From contig NZ_PYGC01000014.1 of NCBI RefSeq assembly GCF_003014495.1, positions 1 through 64,000 of the forward strand: a stretch of DNA of 64,000 nt, read 5' to 3'. Both the position numbers and the translations under genes were made by a program. Source of the DNA: Prolixibacter denitrificans. GTDB taxonomy: Bacteria > Bacteroidota > Bacteroidia > Bacteroidales > Prolixibacteraceae. Below are positions 1 through 7,767 of the stretch, piece after piece. Numbering within the stretch: position 1 is the stretch's first letter; each line of letters opens with the position of its first letter. The notes beneath the pieces are model-generated. The model saw only the letters and a program-made list of their open reading frames with translations. It was not told where the DNA came from and ran no database searches.

Positions 1-383
1 ACAAATACAATCATAAACGGCCGCATCGTAGTGTGGACATGATGTTCCCCACTGATGCACATAAGCAAACCGGAACATTAAAGAAACACTGGAAAAAGCG
101 TTCCTATCCGTTGAAGCGTGAATCAGGTGATACATAAAAACCTGTCAGGCCAACCCGGGTTAAGAGAAAAACCGGGATGAAGGAACAGGATTAACACGGA
201 GAATTTTCGGGTATTTCAGGTTTTAGAAACAATCTCAAGTCTGTTTTAGGTTTTGCTATTAAAAGCGACGGGCCAGGCAGGAATATAAAAAGAAGTATAT
301 TTGGAATCCAGTTGTTACGAAATAACAAACAACCGGACTCACCAATTAAGTATAAATCTGTCAAGCTATTTTAGGGGAGGTCA
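1..383 (+). mobile_element. Right end of an IS3-family insertion sequence (truncated by window edge)
   Basis: The stretch contains the last 44 codons of an IS3-type transposase (3-137) followed by about 220 bp of noncoding DNA. A plausible terminal inverted repeat lies at 359-383, starting TGTCAAGC and ending GGAGGTCA. It has the TG...CA ends typical of IS3 elements. The left end is outside the window, so the inverted repeat partner and target duplication cannot be checked, and the exact right boundary is inferred. Confidence 0.5.
3..137 (+). CDS. IS3-family transposase (OrfB, integrase core), C-terminal fragment
   Basis: Only the last 44 residues are inside the window; the reading frame is open to position 3 and stops with TAA at 135-137. 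The fragment contains YNHKRPHRSVDMMFPTDAH, the well known C-terminal signature of the rve integrase core of IS3-type transposases, just after the last acidic residue of the DDE active site. The usual Pro after MM is replaced by Phe, a small deviation. The product would catalyse cut/copy transposition of the element. Whether the gene is intact upstream cannot be seen. Confidence 0.85.
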   Translation, partial: KYNHKRPHRSVDMMFPTDAHKQTGTLKKHWKKRSYPLKRESGDT

Positions 384-401
384 GGCTTAATTTCGTCCGG
401 T

Positions 402-569
402 CAGTTGCTACGCGTGCGGCATGCGTTGCTACACGTGCGGTGTGAGCTGCTACAGGTCGGTCGTGCGTTGCTTCAGGTGCGTAACGGGTTGCTACGGGTC
501 CGTTATGCATTTCTTCGTGTCAGGTGTGCGTTGCTACGCGAGGGTTACGCATTGCTACGGTTGTGTTAA
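402..569. repeat. Degenerate 21-bp tandem repeat, 8 units
   Basis: Eight consecutive units of exactly 21 bp begin at 402, 423, 444, 465, 486, 507, 528 and 549. The core is GCGTTGCTACxxGTGCGGT, with strongest conservation of TTGCTAC. There are no indels between units. The array starts about 20 bp after the IS end. Because 21 is divisible by three it reads open on the plus strand (421-699) as a seven-residue Cys/Tyr-rich repeat (RCYTCGV-like), but I see no ribosome binding site or family, so I treat it as noncoding repeat DNA. Confidence 0.8.
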
Positions 570-935
570 CGGAGAAGTGAACCGGAAAACAAACCAAACG
601 CCGGGCTTGAAGAAAACGGCTCGCTCCATGGAGATGCAAAGCATTGCGTTTCTACCGTGTACCATTCGTAAAACGAGAGCGACCTATGCGCGTACGTAGA
701 GACGTAGCATGCGAGAGCGCTCCTGAAGGCTTCGGAAGTTGTCCCGACCACTTACCCGGTTGCGCCAAGAACATGTGATTGTGGAATAATTTTTTTGTTA
801 ACTTGGGTGGGACTTAAGAATCAACAGAATGAAGACAGAAACCAATCACCCAATGTTAGAAGCACACAGCGTATCTCAATATTGGAATCTAAAAACAATG
901 CACAACTAGTTAGCAGTAATATTAAAGAAGGAAAT
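570..935. other. Gene-free stretch with two palindromic repeat remnants
   Basis: No gene is supported here. Positions 631-652 form an imperfect hairpin (GATGCAA-AGCA-TTGCGT core). Positions 696-712 carry GTAGAGACGTAGCATGC, half of a palindromic element. Both resemble short dispersed palindromes (GTAGAGACG... type) that are common in intergenic DNA of Bacteroidota; that resemblance is from memory and not from a search. An in-frame extension of the next gene runs back to 795, but its composition and the better start at 936 argue it is not translated. Confidence 0.5.
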
Positions 936-2162
936 ATGACCAGTATTTTTATTGATACGTTTACCTACAGATGGAAAGATAATGGTGATTCCTATTATTT
1001 TGGACGAACAGCAAATAACGATATCCCTCAATTTGGGCATAATGAAAAATTATATTTCCTAAATGAATTTATTACTTCCTTACTAATTCATGACAAAATA
1101 TTAATAAAACTAGATTCCATAGAAGAACTTGAACTGTTAATTGGTATCGAAAACGTTTTGAAATTATTCACTGACGATGCCCTCCAAATAATTGACGATG
1201 GAGGGACCTTGGTTGGTTTTCTTGTTAATAGAAAAGGCAATAACATGCTAATGAATTTTAGCAATTGCTCCGGCTTACAAATTGAGGCAATCGAACAAAG
1301 ACTTGACAAAAAGTACAAGGGCAAGATCCTTCATCGAAAATTGCAACCTCTACTTTTAAATGTTGAAAAAAAGAAGATAGACATAGATGGAGCTTGGACC
1401 GGCTCTTTAATAGAAGAAGAACTATATTATGATCTAAACAATAAGAATCTGACAAAGCTATTATCCTTGAGAGCAGAGGATATAGTAAACATTCCAGACA
1501 GTGATATTTTATCTTTCATGAGGTTATGTTATTTAAACAAAAGCCTTATTTATCAACATGATGTCAATGCAGATTTTCTATTAACAGAGGGATTTACATC
1601 AAAATTATTGGCCAATAAACTTTCTCCGATATTCGAAAAAAATACAGAGCCAGACAAACTATTTAATAAAATTATCTCGGATAAAGGAATACCTGACCTT
1701 GCAAGCCTAATACTAGATGAAGTAATTAAGTTCGAACATATCATAGAACTTCGAAATAGTATAGATGGAAAAAAATTTAGGAATTGGTTCAGGGAAAAAG
1801 GTTGGAATAAAGCATTAATTTATGAGGAATTAATGAAATTTAATCCAACTATCGCTTCAAAATCGTGGGTTCGCATTCTAAGGTGGATTTATCCCAATTT
1901 CATTGGACTTGCTACAAGTGGAATCGCAGGCGTTGGGGCAGCGGCATTTGATTCATTAATCGTTGAAAAATTGTTAAAAGGTTGGCATCCAAACTTCTTT
2001 CTTGATGACAAACTGAAAGAACACATAAATTCAGAAATTAATATCCATACAAAAAATATGGAGGAAAGTCGAATAAAAAAGAGACTGGGGCGTAAAGTTG
2101 GAAGAAATGAAATGTGTCCATGCGAGAGTGGAAAGAAATTTAAACATTGTTGTGGAAAATAA
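936..2162 (+). CDS. SEC-C metal-binding motif protein, otherwise unknown (408 aa)
   Basis: The C-terminus carries a SEC-C zinc motif: GRNEMCPCESGKKFKHCCGK, with the CPC...CC cysteines that bind zinc in SecA and many unrelated proteins. The first 350 residues match nothing I recognise; a hydrophobic Gly/Ala-rich segment (about residues 325-345) could be membrane-associated. The frame is open from 795, but I chose ATG 936 because AAAGAAGGAAAT precedes it directly. It is the first of three AT-rich, closely spaced genes (next start 29 bp downstream), set apart in base composition from the GC-richer genes after 3431 and adjacent to an IS end, which suggests horizontal acquisition. SEC-C proteins occur in many accessory and defence-like loci, but no specific function can be assigned. 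Confidence 0.75.
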   Translation: MTSIFIDTFTYRWKDNGDSYYFGRTANNDIPQFGHNEKLYFLNEFITSLLIHDKILIKLDSIEELELLIGIENVLKLFTDDALQIIDDGGTLVGFLVNRKGNNMLMNFSNCSGLQIEAIEQRLDKKYKGKILHRKLQPLLLNVEKKKIDIDGAWTGSLIEEELYYDLNNKNLTKLLSLRAEDIVNIPDSDILSFMRLCYLNKSLIYQHDVNADFLLTEGFTSKLLANKLSPIFEKNTEPDKLFNKIISDKGIPDLASLILDEVIKFEHIIELRNSIDGKKFRNWFREKGWNKALIYEELMKFNPTIASKSWVRILRWIYPNFIGLATSGIAGVGAAAFDSLIVEKLLKGWHPNFFLDDKLKEHINSEINIHTKNMEESRIKKRLGRKVGRNEMCPCESGKKFKHCCGK

Positions 2163-2191
2163 GTTGATATTAATCACAAGCACTTCATCAT

Positions 2192-2677
2192 ATGAAACAT
2201 GAAATCACAGATTACATAAATTTAAACAATAGGCTTAAAGAATTAAATATTGACAAGTCAATTTCTCTTTCAATATTACCTGAAAATATTATCAGCGCTA
2301 ATTCTGAAGATGATTTCGTTTTTACGGATACTGCATTAGAAATTAAAAAATATTTAAACCATCACGATATTGAAATAGAATTGCTCAAATCTACTGACTT
2401 AAAGCTAAAGCAACGTAGAGCAATTGATTTTTTTGCTCCAATTGTATTTATCGGATATTCAATATTGACTGAAAATTATCCTATAGTTAAGACAGTTATC
2501 GACTTATTATCAAAGCAAATATCAGATTATTACAAAGGAACATTCGGTAAAAAAAATGTCAAAATAGAGATAGTAGTAGAAACAACACCCAAATCAGAAT
2601 ATAAATCCATTAACTATGAAGGCGATATTGAGGGATTAAAAACCATTCCTGAAATAATTAAAAGTCTCAAAAAATGA
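2192..2677 (+). CDS. Unknown protein (161 aa), second gene of AT-rich cassette
   Basis: I do not recognise a family. The product is soluble, Lys/Ile/Glu-rich, with no signal peptide and one hydrophobic patch (FFAPIVFIGYSIL, about residues 84-96) that is too short for a confident membrane span. The C-terminal third looks beta-rich with alternating hydrophobics (VKIEIVVETT). Its stop codon overlaps the next start in an ATGA at 2674-2677, so the two are probably translationally coupled. Such coupling and shared AT-rich composition argue that the three genes 936-3348 act together. Confidence 0.75.
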   Translation: MKHEITDYINLNNRLKELNIDKSISLSILPENIISANSEDDFVFTDTALEIKKYLNHHDIEIELLKSTDLKLKQRRAIDFFAPIVFIGYSILTENYPIVKTVIDLLSKQISDYYKGTFGKKNVKIEIVVETTPKSEYKSINYEGDIEGLKTIPEIIKSLKK

Positions 2678-3348
2678 AAAATCCCTATCCTGAGTTAAAT
2701 GCTTTTTTCGAAAACTATAATGCCATAATTAATATAGCTCAATCTAAAGCAATATTCGTTCGTGCGATAGAAATACAAAAAGAACAAATTGAGATATTAG
2801 AGTCATTACTTAAAAAAATTACCGAAGAAAAACATACCGCTCAAAAAGAAGGAAATAATGAAAAATCGAATTTACTTCTATGTATTGGACTTAGCGTCGG
2901 GGCAGTAATCAATGAATTAACGTTAATAACAAAACTAAAAGAAGATAAGCCAGATGAAGCTTGGGATGCATTAATTATTGCACAAAATTCAATCTCTTCT
3001 GCCATTCGAAATCACCCGTTCAACGGCGATTATTTGGAAAAATATGCATATAAACTTTACTCTTACGAAAAATTACTTTTCCCCGAGATGTACTTCGCAA
3101 GCAGAGGTTGTACTGTTTCAAAATCTAAATGCTCAATTTGTGGAGAAAAGCTTGAGCATTGTGAGCACATGAAAGGATATGCTTATATGGGAGAATTATG
3201 TTATGAGATTATAGAAGAATTCGAATCTTTAGACGAAGTTTCTTTGGTTAAAAATCCGGCTGATAAAAGGTGTAGAATAATAGGTTTTCCTGAAGATGGA
3301 AAAACCTATGATATATTTACACACCGAGAAATTAAAGAGAAGAAATAA
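2674..3348 (+). CDS. Unknown Cys/His-rich protein (224 aa), third gene of AT-rich cassette
   Basis: No known family is recognised. The N-terminal half is helical with coiled-coil character (about residues 25-65, EIQKEQIEILESLLKKITEE). The C-terminal half contains a compact putative metal site, CSICGEKLEHCEHMKGYAYMGELC without the full string being contiguous to any known zinc finger: residues C-x2-C-x6-C-x2-H...C, at about positions 156-180. It starts inside the stop codon of the preceding gene (ATGA). There is no signal peptide, so it is presumably cytoplasmic. Confidence 0.75.
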   Translation: MKNPYPELNAFFENYNAIINIAQSKAIFVRAIEIQKEQIEILESLLKKITEEKHTAQKEGNNEKSNLLLCIGLSVGAVINELTLITKLKEDKPDEAWDALIIAQNSISSAIRNHPFNGDYLEKYAYKLYSYEKLLFPEMYFASRGCTVSKSKCSICGEKLEHCEHMKGYAYMGELCYEIIEEFESLDEVSLVKNPADKRCRIIGFPEDGKTYDIFTHREIKEKK

Positions 3349-3430
3349 AAACACTATCGATAAAAAAATGTGAGGTGTAATCGAGTCACAATAGGTATCG
3401 GAATCAATTTAACAACTGAACCTTAAACCC

Positions 3431-4237
3431 ATGAAAAACTTCGAAGGAAAAACAGCATTGATAACGGGTGGCGCTTCCGGTATCGGGAAACTGATGGCGG
3501 GCATCCTGTTGGTGCAAAAAGCCCGGGTCATTATCTGGGATCTCAATCAGGAAGGAATTGATGAAACCATTGGGGAGTTGTCTGCCCGCGGTTCCATTAC
3601 CGGCTACCGGGTGGATGTGGCCAACGTGGAGCAGGTAAAAGAGACCGCTCAAAAAGTAAAGCAGGAACACGGCGTGGTGGATGTGCTCATCAACAATGCC
3701 GGTATTGTGGTCGGGAAATATTTTCATGAACACACCACCAACGACATCCTGAAAACCATGGAGGTCAACACTCATGCGCCGATGCTGGTTACCCGGGAAT
3801 TCCTGGGGGATATGATGAAGCAAAACTCGGGGCACATCTGCAACATTGCCTCATCGGCCGGGATTGTTTCCAATCCCAAGATGGCCGTGTACGCCGCCAG
3901 CAAATGGGCCGTTACCGGCTGGTCGGACAGCCTGCGACTGGAAATGAAACAGCTTAAAAAGAATGTCGGCGTGACCACCATTATGCCCTACTACATCAAC
4001 ACCGGCATGTTCGACGGAGTGCAATCGCGCATCCCGATTCTGAAGCCCGAACCAACGGCCCACCGGATTATCAAAGCCATGAGAAAAGGGAAGAAGATGG
4101 TTACCTTCCCGCGGTACATTTACCCGCTCACCCGCATCAGTCAGGGGCTGTTTTCGACCAACGGTTTTGACTGGCTGGCCAGCAATGTATTTGGAATTTA
4201 TACAACCATGGAACATTTTAAGGGACGCAAATCATAA
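3431..4237 (+). CDS. SDR-family NAD(P)-dependent oxidoreductase (268 aa)
   Basis: A classical short-chain dehydrogenase. The nucleotide-binding TGGASGIGK motif is at residues 11-19, NNAG near residue 89, the catalytic Ser in the IASSAG strand, and YAASK (catalytic Tyr and Lys) near residue 155. The length of 268 aa fits the classical type. The C-terminal part has positively charged and hydrophobic stretches like the retinol/fatty alcohol dehydrogenase branch (SDR16C-like). The aldehyde dehydrogenase starts 18 bp downstream on the same strand, so a plausible role (inference) is oxidation of a lipophilic alcohol to an aldehyde that the neighbour converts to an acid. Substrate unknown. Confidence 0.9.
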   Translation: MKNFEGKTALITGGASGIGKLMAGILLVQKARVIIWDLNQEGIDETIGELSARGSITGYRVDVANVEQVKETAQKVKQEHGVVDVLINNAGIVVGKYFHEHTTNDILKTMEVNTHAPMLVTREFLGDMMKQNSGHICNIASSAGIVSNPKMAVYAASKWAVTGWSDSLRLEMKQLKKNVGVTTIMPYYINTGMFDGVQSRIPILKPEPTAHRIIKAMRKGKKMVTFPRYIYPLTRISQGLFSTNGFDWLASNVFGIYTTMEHFKGRKS

Positions 4238-4255
4238 CGTTTGGAACACACCACG

Positions 4256-5635
4256 ATGAACGAAACAGCTGAACAGATCATTGTTGAGAAACTGGAGAGC
4301 CAGCGGGCTTATTTCTCCACCCATCAAACCCGGGATATCCGTTTCCGGTTAAAGCAGTTGCGCAAGCTCAGGAAAGCCATCGGCCAATACCGGGAGAAAA
4401 TAGAGAATGCACTGTGGGACGATTTGCACAAGTCGCCCGAGGAAGCCTTTCTGACCGAAATCAGCATTGTGACCGGCGAAATCGACAACCACATCAGGCA
4501 CCTGAAGAAATGGGCCAAACCAAAACATGTTTCCACGCCCATTCAGCTATTACCGTCGTCGAGTAAAATCATTTACGAGCCGCTGGGAGTCGCCTTAATC
4601 GTGGCCCCGTGGAATTACCCGTTCCAGTTGTTGATCAATTCGCTGGTGGGCGCCATTTCAGCCGGCTGCTGCAGCATCTTGAAGCCTTCACCCGATGCGC
4701 CAACCATTGCCCGGGTCATGGAAGAGATGATTCACGAACACTTTGCCCCGGAATATGTGAGTGTTGTTCAGGGAGGAAGAGAAACCAACACCCGCCTGTT
4801 TGCCCAGCGTTTCGACATCATCTTTTTCACCGGCAGTCCGAAAGTCGGGAAAGTAGTGATGGAAGCAGCGGCCAAACATTTGACACCGGTGGTGCTGGAA
4901 CTGGGTGGCAAAAGTCCCTGCATCGTCGATGCAGATGCCAACCTCGATATCGCTGCCAAACGTATCGCCTGGGGGAAATTGATCAACGCCGGGCAAACCT
5001 GTATCGCTCCGGATTACCTGCTGGCCCACCAATCGGTGAAAGACCAGCTGCTGGATAAAATCGCTGAAAACATCCGGTCGATGTACGGCCCCGACATCCA
5101 ACAAAGCCGGTTCTATCCCCGCATCGTCAGTGAACGGGCCATGGAACGACTGACCGGATTGTTAAACCAGGGAACCATCCATTCCGGCGGCGAAGTGGAT
5201 GCCAGCGAAAAGTACATCGCTCCCACCATCATCGACAATGTGTCACCTGATTTCATGGTCATGCAGGATGAAATCTTCGGCCCCATCCTTCCGGTGATGA
5301 CCTTCGAACACATCGACGAAGCCATTGGATACGTGAACAAAAACGAAAAGCCCCTCGCCTTCTACTATTTCGGCAAGAATAAACAGGCAAAAGAAGTCTT
5401 AGCCAAAACTACTTCCGGCGGAGGCTGCATCAACGACACCCTACTGCACATTGCCAATCATCATATGCCCTTTGGCGGCGTTGGCAACAGCGGTACCGGC
5501 AACTACCACGGCCGGGAGAGCTTTCTGGCGTTCAGCAACCAGCGCTCCATCGTCACCTCGCCTACGTGGATTGACTTGCCCTTCAAATACGTGCCGTTCA
5601 AATACTTTTGGGTGTTGAAGAGGATATTGAAGTGA
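4256..5635 (+). CDS. Aldehyde dehydrogenase family protein, class 3-like (459 aa)
   Basis: Oxidises an aldehyde to the acid with NAD(P)+. Visible motifs: WNYPFQL near the start of the Rossmann fold, FFTGSPKVGK, the VLELGGKSP segment carrying the catalytic base Glu, GQTCIAPDY with the nucleophilic Cys, and the C-terminal PFGGVGNSGTGNYHG signature. The short N-terminus and hydrophobic C-terminus (FKYVPFKYFWVLKRILK) are characteristic of class 3 / fatty aldehyde dehydrogenases, which can be membrane-bound. I chose ATG 4256; an in-frame TTG at 4241 would add five residues. The gene follows the SDR gene closely and probably forms a two-gene operon with it. Confidence 0.92.
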   Translation: MNETAEQIIVEKLESQRAYFSTHQTRDIRFRLKQLRKLRKAIGQYREKIENALWDDLHKSPEEAFLTEISIVTGEIDNHIRHLKKWAKPKHVSTPIQLLPSSSKIIYEPLGVALIVAPWNYPFQLLINSLVGAISAGCCSILKPSPDAPTIARVMEEMIHEHFAPEYVSVVQGGRETNTRLFAQRFDIIFFTGSPKVGKVVMEAAAKHLTPVVLELGGKSPCIVDADANLDIAAKRIAWGKLINAGQTCIAPDYLLAHQSVKDQLLDKIAENIRSMYGPDIQQSRFYPRIVSERAMERLTGLLNQGTIHSGGEVDASEKYIAPTIIDNVSPDFMVMQDEIFGPILPVMTFEHIDEAIGYVNKNEKPLAFYYFGKNKQAKEVLAKTTSGGGCINDTLLHIANHHMPFGGVGNSGTGNYHGRESFLAFSNQRSIVTSPTWIDLPFKYVPFKYFWVLKRILK

Positions 5636-5748
5636 AGCCAGATTACGGCCGCTGACGCGACGGGAAAGACCATTCAGCAGATAGTCGTAAATTTGCTTCG
5701 TGCAACATTCATCAACGCTTAGCAGCTAACACAGCATCCGAATGAAAA

Positions 5749-6330
5749 ATGAGAGAATTCAAACGCTTCATAGAAAAATACACGACCGTACCTGACAATG
5801 AATGGAACGTAATAAGTCAGGCTTTTACCCAACGAGAATTTTCCAAGAACGAAATCATTCTACAGGAGGGTGAAGTTTGCAAGCACTTCTATTTTCTGGA
5901 AAGCGGATTGCTGCGTTACTTCTACAATCACGATGGCAAAGAAGTCGTCAAAACATTTACCTTCCCGCCCTATTGTTTTACCTCCGAAGCCAGTTTTATC
6001 AACCGGCGCCCTTCACTCGAAAACATCCAGGCATTGGACGATTCAACGGCATGGCAAACCAACTACGAACAATACAGAAAGCTGGAAAAACTGTCGGCGT
6101 GGAAGAAATTCACCAATGGCCTTCTGAACGAATTTGACCTATTCTCGAAACTGATGATCATTCACCTAAAAAGTCAAACGCCCGAACAACGGTATTCCTG
6201 GTTGACGCAGAATTATCCGCCATCACTGCTTCAGAAAATTCCACAAAAGGATATGGCTTCGTTTCTGGGAGTCGCTCCGCAGTCCTTTTGCCGCATCAAA
6301 AATAAGTTGCACCAAAAAGCCAAAAGTTAA
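5749..6330 (+). CDS. Crp/Fnr-family transcriptional regulator (193 aa)
   Basis: The N-terminal half is a cyclic-nucleotide-binding-type beta roll (about residues 20-115, including EIILQEGEVCKHFYFLESGLLRYF). The C-terminal HTH follows at about 155-190 (IPQKDMASFLGVAPQSFCRIKNKL). The cAMP-contacting Arg/Glu phosphate-cassette residues are not obvious, as in many Bacteroidota members, so the ligand is unknown and it may bind none. It lies between the SDR/ALDH pair and the acyltransferase-like gene, all on the plus strand, and could regulate either; that is inference. Confidence 0.9.
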   Translation: MREFKRFIEKYTTVPDNEWNVISQAFTQREFSKNEIILQEGEVCKHFYFLESGLLRYFYNHDGKEVVKTFTFPPYCFTSEASFINRRPSLENIQALDDSTAWQTNYEQYRKLEKLSAWKKFTNGLLNEFDLFSKLMIIHLKSQTPEQRYSWLTQNYPPSLLQKIPQKDMASFLGVAPQSFCRIKNKLHQKAKS

Positions 6331-6392
6331 CTTAAGTGAAGAGAGGTATGAATTAAAACCTGAAAATTTGCCTTTATATAAAACGGATAGAA

Positions 6393-7703
6393 ATGGCAGG
6401 TTTTAAGACAATCCATGTGCCCATGTGGGACCAGATGCAGGTATTTTGCAAACATATTGCCGATCATCAAATACGATTGGTTCTGCATTTTAATGGAACG
6501 CTCGATGAGAAAACGCTAAGGAAAGCTGTACAAGTCACTGCCGAAAACAACCCGATTGTTTTTTCTCATTACGTCGAAGGTAAGAAAGCTGTGCTCTGGC
6601 AATTTTCCGAAATGAATGTCGATGAAATATATTCTTTCCAGGAATGCAGCGAGCCTGAGCAATTGTTGCAAGAAATTATTTTAAAGCCCATCCACACATT
6701 TGCCGGTCCTCAGCTGGCTCTATCGTTAATACGAGCAGAAACCGATATTCTCATACTCAACTGCAATCATGCCATTTCGGATGCAGCCGGGGTAAAGGAT
6801 TTCATGTACCAGTTAGCTGAAAATTACAGCCGCCTATCGCGAAACGAACCCGTTGAGCAGTCAGCCTACACTCCAGCTCGTAGTTTAAAAACCCTGTCGA
6901 AGAAATTAGGGGTGAAAGAAAAGCTCTCCGTCCTGAAAGTGATGCTATCCGGCAAAAAAGATGCTCCAACCTTCCGGCGAACAATGGAATTAGATAAGCT
7001 GCAAAACCCTGGATTTACCACCTACACCATCGAACCATCTGAATTTAAGAAGTTTTGGGAGTTTGGTCAGCAACATTCAGCGACGGTGAACGACCTTCTT
7101 TTGACGGTGTACTATTACACGTTGAAAAAGATGCTACCGAATACCAACAAGACCAATCGAATCACCTATTCATCTGATTTAAGACGGTACCTGGATAAAG
7201 CAGATTATGATGTGTTATCGAATTTTTCGGCCATTCACAACATCGATGTCGATAACTCGATAAACGACTTTGCCGGTTTACTGAAAGAAATATCGACCAC
7301 CACCAGGAACCGGAAACAGATGAAATACAGTCTGGCCGATTTTCCTGCGATGGCTGCCCTGTTTAAAACGATTCCCTATTCAAAGCTCAAAGGCATATTT
7401 CACAAAGAATTTGACAAGATAAAAGAAGGTAAATCGGATTCGTCTCCAAGTTTAAGCAATACGGGAATCATCGAAGAAACCAACGTAGCTTTTGATAGGC
7501 TCACTCCCACCCAGGCATACATGTTGGGAGGCATCAATCATCCGGGATTGTTGCAACTGGCAGCGTCGACTTACGGACATCACCTGACACTATCCATCGG
7601 TTCGTATTTCAGCGGAAAGAATGAGGTCTTTATTGCTGACTTCATGGAAGAACTCAAAACGACGCTTCGGCAGGAAGTGTTGCAGAGTCAGGGAATTAAA
7701 TAA
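6393..7703 (+). CDS. Condensation-domain-like acyltransferase (436 aa)
   Basis: The protein resembles the CoA-dependent acyltransferase superfamily that includes NRPS condensation domains, PapA-type and wax ester synthases. A degenerate HHxxxDG motif is seen as CNHAISDAAG with H126 and D130: the second (catalytic) His and the Asp are kept, the first His is Asn and the Gly is Ala. The length of 436 aa fits a stand-alone single-domain enzyme. No carrier protein or NRPS is nearby. A likely role is esterification or acyl transfer to an alcohol or amine, but the substrate cannot be told. A strong terminator follows immediately. Confidence 0.75.
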   Translation: MAGFKTIHVPMWDQMQVFCKHIADHQIRLVLHFNGTLDEKTLRKAVQVTAENNPIVFSHYVEGKKAVLWQFSEMNVDEIYSFQECSEPEQLLQEIILKPIHTFAGPQLALSLIRAETDILILNCNHAISDAAGVKDFMYQLAENYSRLSRNEPVEQSAYTPARSLKTLSKKLGVKEKLSVLKVMLSGKKDAPTFRRTMELDKLQNPGFTTYTIEPSEFKKFWEFGQQHSATVNDLLLTVYYYTLKKMLPNTNKTNRITYSSDLRRYLDKADYDVLSNFSAIHNIDVDNSINDFAGLLKEISTTTRNRKQMKYSLADFPAMAALFKTIPYSKLKGIFHKEFDKIKEGKSDSSPSLSNTGIIEETNVAFDRLTPTQAYMLGGINHPGLLQLAASTYGHHLTLSIGSYFSGKNEVFIADFMEELKTTLRQEVLQSQGIK

Positions 7704-7747
7704 AAAAAGCACCAAAGAGGCTCTATTAAAACCCTTTTGGTGCTTTT
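7704..7747. terminator. Bidirectional rho-independent terminator
   Basis: A perfect inverted repeat AAAAGCACCAAA (7705-7716) and TTTTGGTGCTTTT (7735-7747) encloses an 18-nt loop, with A-tract on one side and T-tract on the other. It sits between the convergent acyltransferase-like gene (plus) and antiporter gene (minus) and can end transcription from both. Confidence 0.85.
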
Positions 7748-7767
7748 CCCGTGACTAAGAATGCACG

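Noticed and set aside
421-699. 92-codon frame with Cys/Tyr heptad repeats
   Set aside because: It is open only because the DNA repeat period is divisible by three; there is no ribosome binding site, and the second half crosses palindromic remnants.
795-935. N-terminal extension of the SEC-C protein
   Set aside because: It is Asn/Ser/Gln-rich with no hydrophobic pattern, and the ATG at 936 has a good upstream purine-rich stretch.
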